64,000 bases of DNA from Microcaldota archaeon (GCA_016212525.1 JACRGD010000010.1:1-64000), one strand, 5' to 3'; shown: positions 43,401 through 50,913, counted from the first letter of the stretch. Translations and numbers: made by a program. The notes: generated by a model from the sequence alone, not told the origin.

Positions 43401-44556
43401 GCGTAGCAATATCATCAGCAGTAACAGCAACAGTCGCACCGTGTTTTTCAAGTGCAGTATTTGAGCGGGCCTCGTACGTACCTATAACCCGGGTGAATTC
43501 TGCAGCAGCCTCAACAACAGGACTTGCTAATTCAGGAATAGAAAGAGAACCTGGGACTTCTTTTGCAAGATCACCCACACCAGGTAGCTTGGCAACAACA
43601 GCATCATCGAAAATTTGTGAAGCGGCATTCACACGACCCAAAACCCCAAGTAATTGCGTATCTTTAGTTGTACGAGAGGTAACTGCAACCCATTGGGCAA
43701 CTTGACAAGAATCGCAATTGTCAAGAGTTTTAGTTACATCGTTGCCATCTTTATCCTTGTAAGTATGATTATATGTAGATAGATCAACTCCCGATTTCTC
43801 AGATTCGGATTTAAGCGCACTAGCTTTGAATTCGTCAGAAATAAGTTTTCTTGAAAATTCTGCAACTAAATAGACATACTGTTCCAAAAGAGAGGGCTCC
43901 ATGAGTTTGGAATCTCTCACCTTGGCAGCAGTTGCTGTGCCAGACTTGGTTGTCAATTCGTGAGTTACTTCAAACAAAACTGCACCTGGATCTATAGCAC
44001 CGGATCTCGAAGAACCCTGAGCGCAGGCATACTGAAAAATCGCTGCCATAAATGCTTCAGGGGGTTTTGGAAGAGTCGAGCTTGACCAATGTGCTGCATC
44101 CTTCCAGTAGTCGGGATTTCCAACCGCAGTAAAAATAAGGACATCAAGAACCTGATCAGTCAAATCTGATTCGGTAAACTGACCGTTGGAACTAAGAATC
44201 TTAATTAGAGACCTCCGAGCAGTAGCATAGGCATCCATGTGGGAACCACTGACCTCTTCCAAAGGTGCGGGAAGTGGGAGGTTAGTTCCGGCAGGAGGAA
44301 CTGCAAGAGCTTTTGTGAACTCATCAGATGAAAAAACATCTCTAAGAACAGAATTTCCAGAAACAACACCACGAACAAATTCCTTGAAATTTACCTTGAA
44401 TTTTTGTGCTTCTTGTTCGTTAGGACGATTGGCCAGAGTATTTTGAGCTTCCAGACGACCCTTATACCGCTCAGCGTCTATACCTGCAACTGCGGCTTTC
44501 TTTTGTGCCCGACCAGACATATAATCATTATATCGCTCAGCTAGATTCAGTGCCAT
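40432..44556 (-). CDS. 1374-aa membrane protein with lysine-rich inside and lysine-poor outside
   Basis: No family recognised. The ATG at 44556 follows GAGGTG. Residues 1-620 read as a soluble helical region with about 41 lysines and a CDSC pair near residue 290. A strong hydrophobic segment lies at about 622-650 (SAALPLAWWIPLAVAFHI). Weaker ones occur before it (AVFFTFPKYLAS, VSFFPITWRAF). The remaining 725 residues have only about six lysines and read as mixed alpha/beta. The switch fits a cytoplasmic N-terminal half and an external C-terminal half. The gene has its own TATA box and precedes the operon of the 3192-aa protein on the same strand. Confidence 0.78.
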   Translation of the reverse strand: MALNLAERYNDYMSGRAQKKAAVAGIDAERYKGRLEAQNTLANRPNEQEAQKFKVNFKEFVRGVVSGNSVLRDVFSSDEFTKALAVPPAGTNLPLPAPLEEVSGSHMDAYATARRSLIKILSSNGQFTESDLTDQVLDVLIFTAVGNPDYWKDAAHWSSSTLPKPPEAFMAAIFQYACAQGSSRSGAIDPGAVLFEVTHELTTKSGTATAAKVRDSKLMEPSLLEQYVYLVAEFSRKLISDEFKASALKSESEKSGVDLSTYNHTYKDKDGNDVTKTLDNCDSCQVAQWVAVTSRTTKDTQLLGVLGRVNAASQIFDDAVVAKLPGVGDLAKEVPGSLSIPELASPVVEAAAEFTRVIGTYEARSNTALEKHGATVAVTADDIATLRTELAKTRGSSAATELTDIVTLLENSKTTPVNFTSLKERVAKVVKEHGYAHAANARVVLDNFANKSILDSGSDLLSGLPAVLQSVPLKLRDFMKAHYLSVASAKVSEGKVDHTFMDKVGEWFAERLGAPLHPRSFWDSVRDSVDAVFFTFPKYLASTRIGSVFMLKAFPILNLYHVRKNDKGVYEILSDGREVLTLIDPAQEKVTVRSFFNGVVSFFPITWRAFKARLAVSDRNYTLGGFASAALPLAWWIPLAVAFHINYAVEFNPRFAINAEAPLVHVSIVDTHRRRTVTNNNYDPRVARTMQTLHAGTFRALYGVTTPENVTFLKTPQNEGALQALQDLTTGRKVTLTERPMPDLDNLRADSACKVGRSATQIECETWQVRSSVLEVPYRAVPQFNDALVAELVRRNLHTYNDVMAALPSLHAGGFVLNTNEAVAFRVLGLPVTTVFNNRAVSVFDTPSVRNWALKIVHTIMVNERVAFITPYLHRAAASAFIRPEARLAFFAGLGGNSPVPGFLTKLTEAANANRAADAPPLAVDQTPVDSTVFETVFQSFMPEPSSVSGLRTPANLIQLVRDLANTDTAPEVVARRNTALRTMEALLISAPDFASKVQAAVVAVSVRGVNDRTDVNLTTDLVAAGAMTASTGADTSATVNLPASNYRSEWVEDTAAESLRAGFQRRFRVNNADTLHTLETQPELVAFLDEYLGEPRGGYTLNVGSNDADHPVERFVTELSNEISSAVGSASGPARSAIVNRVLNGHRPDVAGSIHGAADVTINVYFNHAQSSLDEAGQPVERPAGTGNAPHAATFTPWVSAPVAGAPREFTAIFPPPRPTDLVSDVVTHAVDTSFVRSRPAGAAAFVDLALRNVQALSAASATRPAATGRRGAVASPTATPTAAQIAAVRVTDNSRVGAWRAIMLPVYTSLNSNPTTRAGAGPGIRQLETAGIVFSARSNFTASSGGQIHVAFPPAPTPAQVNALVGFFLTNM

Positions 44557-44612
44557 AACATCCACACCTCAAAAGTCTATGAATATATAATGATAAATTG
44601 TGCTTAATTGTG

Positions 44613-44620
44613 TTTATAAA
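44613..44620 (-). promoter_or_regulatory. TATA box of the 1374-aa gene
   Basis: Minus-strand TTTATAAA lies about 57 bp before the ATG at 44556. A start near 44590 gives a leader of about 35 nt containing GAGGTG. It lies in the short gap between this gene and the downstream toxin-antitoxin pair. Confidence 0.55.
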
Positions 44621-44656
44621 GCTAGGTATCAGGAAAAAAAGAAAACGAAGAGGAAA

Positions 44657-45073
44657 CTAGAATGGATTGATTACCTTAAGCCAAGTGATTTTACCAAAGT
44701 CCTTCTCGTTTTCAGTAATTATAGTATCAATGCCACTCTCTTGCATTGTTGAAACAAGTAACGCATCGAAAAAATGAATAGAATATTGTTTTGAGATTAG
44801 GAGGGCATTAAGGACAGTTTGGGCATCATAAGAAATGATCAATGATGATTCAGATAAATCAAAGACGCATTGCCTTACGATTTCCTTATCCAAAGCAGGA
44901 ACTGCCTTTTCGCTAAGAACACGGGAAAATTCAACTAAATTCTGGATACTTAAAATAACCTCATCTGAATCTATCAATCCAGTAAGAAGAGTAGCTGCGA
45001 TGCGATGCTTCTCTTTTTCAGTCTTATTGTATGCATACACAAGAACATTTGTGTCGATTAACGATTTAGTCAT
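44657..45073 (-). CDS. PIN-domain toxin (second VapC-like RNase)
   Basis: A 138-aa PIN protein. The ATG at 45073 overlaps the antitoxin stop by 8 nt. Active-site acids are visible: Asp in SLIDTNVLVYAY, Glu in NLVEFSRVL, Asp in SIHFFDALLVSTMQ, and Asp/Glu in TENEKDF. It differs in sequence from the PIN toxin at 28180, so it is not a recent duplicate. It sits directly upstream of the giant operon region. Confidence 0.9.
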   Translation of the reverse strand: MTKSLIDTNVLVYAYNKTEKEKHRIAATLLTGLIDSDEVILSIQNLVEFSRVLSEKAVPALDKEIVRQCVFDLSESSLIISYDAQTVLNALLISKQYSIHFFDALLVSTMQESGIDTIITENEKDFGKITWLKVINPF

Positions 45074-45296
45074 AAATTTCACTTCGATTTTGATACATTT
45101 TATATTCAAATGTTAAACCATCTAAAATGCGACTTTTAAGACGTTCTTTAACTAAATCATTATCTGATTTGAGTTTGTCTAAGGCTTCCTTGACGACTTT
45201 ACTTAACGAACCCTTCTTACCCCCATACCTTTCTTGGGCAAGGTTACGTAGTAATTTTTCATCTTCTTCATCAAGAGAAATCATAATGGTTCCCAT
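45066..45296 (-). CDS. Ribbon-helix-helix-type antitoxin
   Basis: A 76-aa protein, GTIMISLDEEDEKLLRNLAQ followed by KKGSLSKVVKEALDKL, which has the strand-helix-helix pattern of archaeal CopG-like VapB antitoxins. It precedes and overlaps its PIN toxin. The start could also be the internal ATG (MISLDEE). It is of a different class from the AbrB-type antitoxin at 27965. Confidence 0.82.
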   Translation of the reverse strand: MGTIMISLDEEDEKLLRNLAQERYGGKKGSLSKVVKEALDKLKSDNDLVKERLKSRILDGLTFEYKMYQNRSEIYD

Positions 45297-45350
45297 AACA
45301 GCACCTGCAAATATGGATATATAGATATATAGATTATTTAATGATATCTA

Positions 45351-46727
45351 TTAAGACAGTATCCTAGAAACCATTTTAGAGGCGCTAAAGACCTCGAGAT
45401 CCTCGTATTTTTGACCAATTCCAATACAGAGGATAGGAACACCAGTAACTTTGTTGATCGAAAGAACGGTTCCGCCTTTTGGATCACAATCCAGTTTGGT
45501 TAGAATAACACCATCAACCCCGATTTCGCGGTTGAATGAAGAGACCTGCTCCAAGATTGCGTTTCCCGATACAGACTCACCAACGTAGAGTTTAAGATCT
45601 GGTGAGATAACGCGAACCATTTTCTTAAGTTCGTTAATGAGACTAATATTTGTGTCCTGGCGCCCGGCAGTGTCAATTAGAACAACATCATAATTATGAG
45701 CCTTGGCAAAGGTCATTGCATCATAGGCAACTGAAGTCGGATCACTGCCATAATCGCGTTTAACAATTCGAGCTCCTAGATTCTGTGCATGAACAGAGAG
45801 CTGCTCAATGGCCGCAGCACGAAAAGTATCTCCGGCAGCAAATACAACTTTCTTGCCTCGGGACTGGAGAAGATGGGCGAGTTTTGCCATGGTCGTAGTT
45901 TTTCCAGCACCATTAATTCCGATGAAAACAATTTTGACCGGTTTTGGCAAAGACTCAATCCGCTCAAGAAGATCGAATTGTTTTTCATTCCAAAGGACAT
46001 CAAGCAGAATAGTGCCAAGGATTTCGTTGATCTGAAAGTGCATTTTCGATTTTTCCAGTTTCTTTCCGCTGAGTTCTGATTTAAGAGATTCGACCAGGGA
46101 TTGGGCTACAGATAAATCGACATCGGCTTCAAGTAATTCAAGTTCAAAATCGTCTATTAGTCGCTGGATCTCGGATTCCGAAAGAGTAATTTGGGAAACG
46201 AAAAAGCTTTTGATCGAACTGATTGCACCTAATTTTACACGAGACTTGTCTGATTCGATTTCAACTGGCAGGGGGGGCTTTGAAGGGGCCAAAGGAGGAA
46301 TCGCAACGGATTCAGATCGAGTTTTGGAAACGTGAATTGGGGCAGGTTCTTGTTTGGGTTTGGAAATAGAATCCAGAAAAGTTGGCGAAACCGAAGCAGT
46401 CTTTGGAGCTTGGAGCCCAGGTGATTGGGCGATAGTTTCTTTTTTTGGATATGTAGTTTGATCAGGCTGAGCCGGAGTAGGAATGTGAACCGGAGCAGAC
46501 ACAGAAATTTGAGATTTGAAGGGAGATGGCTTTTCAGAGGAAAGAATGGAGCTGTGAGGCTCGGATTTAAGTGCAGGAGCTAGAGTATCAAGTACGATTT
46601 CTTTTTCTGGAGCAGGAATTTCCTGAACACGCGGAATTTGAGATTCTGGTTTAGGGGCAATCTCCTCTTTCTTAGGAGCAAGATTTTCTATAAAGCCGCC
46701 TATTTTTTTCTTTAGGAAATCGAACAT
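45351..46727 (-). CDS. ftsY: Signal recognition particle receptor FtsY
   Basis: The SRP receptor GTPase, 458 aa. Residues 1-165 are an acidic and Pro-rich A domain, longer than in many archaea. The N domain follows, and the G domain has GINGAGKTTTMAKLA near residue 267, AAGDTFRAAA, DTAGRQ, and TKLDCDPKGG near 410. The C-terminal GIGQKYEDLEVF is diagnostic. The ATG at 46727 is chosen over the upstream GTG. In many archaea FtsY follows prefoldin alpha directly; here an orphan gene on the other strand lies between them. Confidence 0.97.
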   Translation of the reverse strand: MFDFLKKKIGGFIENLAPKKEEIAPKPESQIPRVQEIPAPEKEIVLDTLAPALKSEPHSSILSSEKPSPFKSQISVSAPVHIPTPAQPDQTTYPKKETIAQSPGLQAPKTASVSPTFLDSISKPKQEPAPIHVSKTRSESVAIPPLAPSKPPLPVEIESDKSRVKLGAISSIKSFFVSQITLSESEIQRLIDDFELELLEADVDLSVAQSLVESLKSELSGKKLEKSKMHFQINEILGTILLDVLWNEKQFDLLERIESLPKPVKIVFIGINGAGKTTTMAKLAHLLQSRGKKVVFAAGDTFRAAAIEQLSVHAQNLGARIVKRDYGSDPTSVAYDAMTFAKAHNYDVVLIDTAGRQDTNISLINELKKMVRVISPDLKLYVGESVSGNAILEQVSSFNREIGVDGVILTKLDCDPKGGTVLSINKVTGVPILCIGIGQKYEDLEVFSASKMVSRILS

Positions 46728-46786
46728 AAGAATCACAGAAAGGAACGGGTAGAGTAGAAGAATATCATCAAGGAGATATTTATATC

Positions 46787-47449
46787 ATGCTGAGCCAGAC
46801 CAAGTCAATCGAAATGCGTAAAAACAGACCGGAACAAAAGGCAAACAGGGAAGAGACACAAGACAGCATGACTTTGTGGCAGATAGACAGGGCACTTGGA
46901 AAAAGTAGAGAAGCTCGTGAGATGTTTCTGGATTTGTTATATGACAAAGCACGACACATAGGATGGGAGATTTGTGTTTCAACAGTATTTGAAGGATTAC
47001 CAAAACTTGAGCGGGACAGATTGTTTTATAGAACAGTAGAATTTCTAAGAAGACTTGCAGACTTCAAAGATGCAGTTGTTGCAGAACCACTAACTGATGG
47101 GCCAGGCAGAGAATTTAGAGTGGCCAGAAGAGGAATTGCCGAAGCGGACATGGAATGCCTTGCAACTGCATGCGTATATTTGCTTACAAACCTCGCAGAC
47201 GATTTAGGAAAAGAGAGACATGCAGATACTTTGTTGGGAGTATTAAAACGACTCGAACGCTCGGGCGGATTAGGAGGACTTGCATTTAGGACTGCACAAG
47301 ACACCGCAAGAGACATACACATAAAGGCAATCGCAGAACGAGCACGAGCAGAAGGATTACCAGAACCGAAAATACGAACGCTAACAAGCGGAGCGAGCAG
47401 AAGAGAAATCGAAGGAATTGCAATTGGACCAAGATTAAGAAAGAGATAA
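46787..47449 (+). CDS. Orphan helical protein, 220 aa
   Basis: No family recognised. It is predicted all-helical, with LFYRTVEFLRRLADF and LATACVYLLTNLADDLG in the middle and a basic Arg/Lys C-terminus. It has no signal peptide or membrane helix. GGAGAT before the ATG at 46787 supports the start; a later in-frame ATG at codon 10 is possible. The gene lies against the direction of its neighbours, between FtsY and prefoldin alpha, and splits a gene order that is conserved in many archaea. It is probably a late insertion. Confidence 0.6.
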   Translation: MLSQTKSIEMRKNRPEQKANREETQDSMTLWQIDRALGKSREAREMFLDLLYDKARHIGWEICVSTVFEGLPKLERDRLFYRTVEFLRRLADFKDAVVAEPLTDGPGREFRVARRGIAEADMECLATACVYLLTNLADDLGKERHADTLLGVLKRLERSGGLGGLAFRTAQDTARDIHIKAIAERARAEGLPEPKIRTLTSGASRREIEGIAIGPRLRKR

Positions 47450-47478
47450 ACGAAAACTAAAAATAAGTGAAAATAAAA

Positions 47479-47934
47479 TCAGAGATAGTCGTCTCTGCTG
47501 TTAGTCTCGACCTGTTGATTCAGCTTAGATTGAGCTTCCATTTGACCAAGTTGTGAAGAAACAGAACGAAGCTTGTCGTTGAGTTTGTTGAATTCCTCAG
47601 TAAGTTTTTGAATTGCGTTATTGGTCGCATCGATTCTTTTTCGGACTTCAACAGAAGCGACATCTTTTTTCATTTCAACAAGATATCCGCCGCCAATTGG
47701 AACAAGAACATTAGTCTCAGAAAGATTGGCCTTGATAAGAGCGCCACCACCAATGGGAACAAGAGCGCGACCATTTACCAGACTTTCGATGCTCCTAAGA
47801 GCATTGTTAAGATCCAAAGCAGTGAGAGAAACACGTTCAGTCTCCCGTTTAAGCATAGACAATTGCTCTCGATAGACTGCAAGCTCATAAGATAACTGAG
47901 ATTGCATTTGTTCAGGCGATGGACTAGGTGCCAT
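47479..47934 (-). CDS. pfdA: Prefoldin alpha subunit
   Basis: A chaperone subunit of the hexameric archaeal prefoldin, which holds unfolded proteins for the thermosome. The 151-aa protein has two long coiled-coil helices flanking the beta hairpins with ALVPIGGGALIKANL and NVLVPIGGGYLVEM, the family hallmark. The ATG at 47934 is preferred over the GTG three codons upstream. It follows L18a closely, completing the translation operon order. Confidence 0.95.
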   Translation of the reverse strand: MAPSPSPEQMQSQLSYELAVYREQLSMLKRETERVSLTALDLNNALRSIESLVNGRALVPIGGGALIKANLSETNVLVPIGGGYLVEMKKDVASVEVRKRIDATNNAIQKLTEEFNKLNDKLRSVSSQLGQMEAQSKLNQQVETNSRDDYL

Positions 47935-47942
47935 AGAAACCA

Positions 47943-48119
47943 CTATGCAACCTTTTCAATTTTTGAGATCTTGATGTTTGATCTTCGAACACCATTGTGA
48001 GAACCTAGCTTAGACAATGTCCATTGCTTTGCGGTTGCTTCGCTTGGAGCTTCCAATTCGATTGCAAACTTTCTTAATCTGCCAGAAGCAGACATAGTTC
48101 CAGATACCGAGAATTTCAT
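47943..48119 (-). CDS. rpl18a: Ribosomal protein L18a (LX)
   Basis: A 58-aa 50S protein, the short archaeal form of L18a/L20a. MKFSVSGTMSASGRLRKFAIE and the later ATAKQWTLSKLGSHNGVRRSNIKI match the family, including the conserved S-x-x-G-S-x-N/H-x-x-x-R region. GGTGTGTACT before the ATG at 48119 sets the start. It lies 12 nt after the eIF6 stop. Confidence 0.93.
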   Translation of the reverse strand: MKFSVSGTMSASGRLRKFAIELEAPSEATAKQWTLSKLGSHNGVRRSNIKISKIEKVA

Positions 48120-48131
48120 AGTACACACCAA

Positions 48132-48797
48132 TTATTTAATGAGGTCAAGCGCCTCTTCAACGCGACCCAGTTCAAACGCAGAAGTGTTTTCTCCTGCGAC
48201 ATAACCATTTGCATTTATTATTATACCATAGGGAATAAAACCCACACCCATATTAACAGTTCCTTTATTGCCAAAGACTTTAAAAATCGATTTTAACTGT
48301 TCGAGTTCCACTGGGCTAGTACGAAAGTGCGATAGGAAACCAGTATTGGTAACAAGGCAGCAACTCCCAACAGTTGAATAGGTTCCGATTGACATAGGCA
48401 CAATCTCTATTCCCAAAACATCAGAAATTTTAGAGATTTCGGATCGTTCCATATAGGGATTTGCAATGCCACCCTTGTCATTGACTGCAAGATTGTTCCC
48501 AAGAGCATTGTACTTTTCAGAGGAAACGTGAACATTAAGGCCGGTTTCAGATTTGATTTTTGCTAGCTCGGACTCTTTAATGATATTTGGTAAAACAATT
48601 CCGTTTGAATTCATGACACAGTAGAGACCGATTAAATTGGAGTCGCCGATGAAAGTAGGAATTAACTTGGTTTTAAGATTGGCAGCTATCGGATCTGAAA
48701 ATTTAGGATTGGAATCTACTGGGACTAATGTTACCTGATCGTTCGATCTTGCAAACATACCAACCCAGGGATTTCCAAAATAGGTTATCTTATCCAT
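48132..48797 (-). CDS. eif6: Translation initiation factor aIF6
   Basis: The anti-association factor that binds the large subunit, 221 aa, forming a pseudo-fivefold pentein. The repeats are visible as ITYFGNPWVGMFARSND, GLYCVMNSNGIVLPNI, NLAVNDKGGIANPYM, SCCLVTNTGFLSHF, and NMGVGFIPYGIIINANGYVAG. The ATG is one base after the L31e stop. The L31e-aIF6-L18a order is widespread in archaea. Confidence 0.96.
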   Translation of the reverse strand: MDKITYFGNPWVGMFARSNDQVTLVPVDSNPKFSDPIAANLKTKLIPTFIGDSNLIGLYCVMNSNGIVLPNIIKESELAKIKSETGLNVHVSSEKYNALGNNLAVNDKGGIANPYMERSEISKISDVLGIEIVPMSIGTYSTVGSCCLVTNTGFLSHFRTSPVELEQLKSIFKVFGNKGTVNMGVGFIPYGIIINANGYVAGENTSAFELGRVEEALDLIK

Positions 48798-48798
48798 T

Positions 48799-49221
48799 TT
48801 ACTTTTTCTCCGATTTTTCTACTTTTGGCTGAGCAACGTGAGCTGGCTTTGGTTTTTCTGAAGTAGCAGAGGGTGCAGATTTAGGAACTTCTTTTGGAGC
48901 TGCTTCAGATGCAGAAGGTTTGACTTCCTTCTTAGATTCCTTGGCCTTGGTAGATTTCAAAGGAGTTTCCTCTGCCAAAGTAACCATTACGCCAGAATCG
49001 TTTTTGACCGCACGGATTTTTATTTTGCGAGGGGGTTTTTGAATACTTCTTGCCCAGAGGAAATCATTTAGAGAGGCACTAATTGATACTTTTAAACCAT
49101 CAGACTTCATATGACGAGAAATAAATGCCCTCAATACCTTTACTGCATTTGGTACTCTTTTGTGCCTAGGAGCCTCGTAAGCCACTGCAAGTGGGACCGT
49201 ATAGATTCGTTCTAAATTCAT
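48799..49221 (-). CDS. rpl31e: Ribosomal protein L31e with Lys/Pro tail
   Basis: A 50S protein. The first 82 residues are the L31e domain: ERIYTVPLAVAYEAPRHKRVPNAVKVLRAFISRHMK and later DFLWARSIQKPPRKIKIRAV. The last 55 residues are a low-complexity Lys/Ala/Pro/Glu tail not usual for L31e, which normally ends near 90 aa. The start at 49221 follows GGTGATACTT. Confidence 0.95.
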   Translation of the reverse strand: MNLERIYTVPLAVAYEAPRHKRVPNAVKVLRAFISRHMKSDGLKVSISASLNDFLWARSIQKPPRKIKIRAVKNDSGVMVTLAEETPLKSTKAKESKKEVKPSASEAAPKEVPKSAPSATSEKPKPAHVAQPKVEKSEKK

Positions 49222-49232
49222 AAGTATCACCA

Positions 49233-49394
49233 TTATTCAGAAATGCCTAATTTGTCATATCTCCAGTTGCGGTTCTTTCGATTGTACGAAACCGCACCCT
49301 TAGTTCTTCCGATGACAAATGCAGGAATTCTGCGATTTTGTCTTGTCGCTTTGACCAATTTCATTTTTTTACCATGAGATTTTATGCTACTCAT
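49233..49394 (-). CDS. rpl39e: Ribosomal protein L39e
   Basis: A 53-aa basic protein lining the 50S exit tunnel. The ATG at 49394 opens MSSIKSHGKKMKLVKATRQN, then RRIPAFVIGRT and RKNRNWRYDKLGI, the last being the universal NWRR/L-like end of L39e. GGGTG lies upstream. It comes 11 nt before L31e, its normal partner, on the same strand. Confidence 0.95.
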   Translation of the reverse strand: MSSIKSHGKKMKLVKATRQNRRIPAFVIGRTKGAVSYNRKNRNWRYDKLGISE

Positions 49395-49413
49395 TTAACA
49401 ACACCCGATTAAT

Positions 49414-49704
49414 TTATTTTGAATGAAACTTTATTGAAGTCTCCGTTTCGCTTTGGGCCTTTATGGACCGAAGGATCTCAAGAAGCTCACGTTCTGATAT
49501 TTTTCTCCCAACACGACGTGCGGCGCCTAAAACATATTTGACAGCCGCAACATAGAGAGATTTGTTGACAACGGAAATGTTCATCATGCGCGAATATCCA
49601 GATTCGTCCAAAGCTTCCCTAAGAGCAGAACGTATTTTCTTTTCTGCCTCAGCGGCTTCTTTGGATTTATCAGACGCATTAGGAGCGTTTCCCTCATCAG
49701 CCAT
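49414..49704 (-). CDS. PDCD5/TFAR19-like DNA-binding protein
   Basis: A 96-aa protein of the PDCD5 family, conserved in archaea and eukaryotes beside S19e. A charged N-terminal helix (KEAAEAEKKIRSALREALD) leads into the three-helix core with VNKSLYVAAVKYVLGAARR and the late KISERELLEILRSI and ETSIKFHSK. The ATG lies two bases after the S19e stop. The exact role in archaea is not settled. Confidence 0.88.
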   Translation of the reverse strand: MADEGNAPNASDKSKEAAEAEKKIRSALREALDESGYSRMMNISVVNKSLYVAAVKYVLGAARRVGRKISERELLEILRSIKAQSETETSIKFHSK

Positions 49705-49705
49705 A

Positions 49706-50110
49706 TCAGACGCACTCTTTAGCAGCCTGATCCAGAAGTGCTCTTCCTTTTGGAGAGAGAATTCTTCCGACCTTTTGCTTTACCAAAAAGCCTGCCTTTT
49801 CCAAACCCTGAAGGGCCTTTCTGATGGTCGAACCACCTGAAGGACAGAAATGCTCTGGCCTAACGCCCCGGCGTTTTCTTCCACCGTAGTGCATTCGGAG
49901 CTTGTTGGTACCAACGCTACCGTTGACATAAATCTGTCTAAGTATTGAAGCGCACCTAAAGAACCAAAAGTCCTCGCTGTGGGGAGGTCTTGAGGCGTGG
50001 GGGCCCGTTTTAACCAATCCAACGAATGCTGGCTTTGGTACTTTTCCTTTTAGCTTTTGCGCAGTTTTTATTATGAGCTTTCCTGGCTCAACATCTAATG
50101 CAGTTACCAT
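49706..50110 (-). CDS. rps19e: Ribosomal protein S19e
   Basis: A 30S protein, 134 aa. Conserved features are KPAFVGLVKTGPHASRPP, DFWFFRCASILRQIYVNG, the basic HYGGRKRRGVRPEHF and the late IRKALQGLEKAGFL in a winged-helix fold, ending in GRILSPKGRALLD. AGGTGAAATA before the ATG at 50110 sets the start. It heads the S19e-PDCD5-L39e-L31e-aIF6-L18a-prefoldin operon. Confidence 0.97.
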   Translation of the reverse strand: MVTALDVEPGKLIIKTAQKLKGKVPKPAFVGLVKTGPHASRPPHSEDFWFFRCASILRQIYVNGSVGTNKLRMHYGGRKRRGVRPEHFCPSGGSTIRKALQGLEKAGFLVKQKVGRILSPKGRALLDQAAKECV

Positions 50111-50213
50111 TATTTCACCTAGTGTCCAGATCCTTTTGCAACTCGGATTTAGGACTATGCAGATACAACTTGCAAGAGATAATTTCGTTTGGAATCTTAT
50201 TTAAAGGTATCGA

Positions 50214-50864
50214 TCATCTTGGCGGGAGCTGATTTTCGAACTCCCAACGATCAGGAGCAGAGGAGTTGTAAACGAAATTGGCTGAATTTGAGGTAACTGA
50301 CCGGACAGGATTCTTAAGAGCCATGATAAAATAGCCGTAGAGAAGGCCAAAAAGCAAGCCACCTAAATGACCCGCACTTGCGATGCCACTGGAGGAATCG
50401 AAACTACCCAAAAATTCCAGAACGAACCAGACCATAGCAGCAACTCGGATGTTCATGGGAATGAAGAAGAAATAGATCGTTAGTTCAGGAAGTATGATTG
50501 CAAGAGCGCCAAGAATTGCATAGATTGCACCTGAGGCGCCAAGAGCCGGGATCGGAGGTACTAGGAATAACGTAGATAAGTAGTAGGTAATTCCACCAGA
50601 AATGCCACCTAGCAGGAAGAGCATTAAATATTGTTGCTTGGTAAGACGGGATTCCAAAAGAGTACCAAAAAGCAGCAACGACCAGCAGTTGAAGAAAATA
50701 TGGGATAACCCGCCATGAAGGAAAATGCTTGTTACAAATCGCCAGGGCTCGGAAAAGGCCTTTAGAGGATCAAATACAAATGCACTCTCAAGACCAGGAA
50801 CGAGCATCTGGGCTATGAAAACCAGGCCGATAATCAAAAGTAAGACATGAGTTACTTTTACCAT
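50214..50864 (-). CDS. Rhomboid intramembrane serine protease
   Basis: A 216-aa membrane protease with about six helices. The catalytic Ser is in ALGASGAIYAILG, the His in SAGHLGGLLFGLLYG, and the conserved loop is HGGLSHIFFNCWSLLLFG. The ATG at 50864 is chosen because the TATA box at 50885-50893 places the mRNA 5' end there; a longer frame reading into the upstream gene is less likely. Rhomboids release membrane-anchored proteins, so surface proteins such as the single-helix giant protein are conceivable substrates. That is inference. Confidence 0.92.
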   Translation of the reverse strand: MVKVTHVLLLIIGLVFIAQMLVPGLESAFVFDPLKAFSEPWRFVTSIFLHGGLSHIFFNCWSLLLFGTLLESRLTKQQYLMLFLLGGISGGITYYLSTLFLVPPIPALGASGAIYAILGALAIILPELTIYFFFIPMNIRVAAMVWFVLEFLGSFDSSSGIASAGHLGGLLFGLLYGYFIMALKNPVRSVTSNSANFVYNSSAPDRWEFENQLPPR

Positions 50865-50884
50865 AGATAAAAGATAGCAAAGGA

Positions 50885-50893
50885 TATTTATAA
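50885..50893 (-). promoter_or_regulatory. TATA box of the rhomboid gene (leaderless)
   Basis: Minus-strand TTATAAATA lies 21-29 bp before the ATG at 50864, so the transcript should begin at or very near the start codon. It overlaps no other gene. Confidence 0.6.
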
Positions 50894-50913
50894 GAGCAAT
50901 AGATTCGAAAAAG

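Noticed and set aside
19182-44556. Long rightward frames opposite the giant genes (for example within 29617-30000 or 35100-35465)
   Set aside because: They lie opposite strong long frames, lack ribosome-binding sites and have compositions expected of antisense reading.
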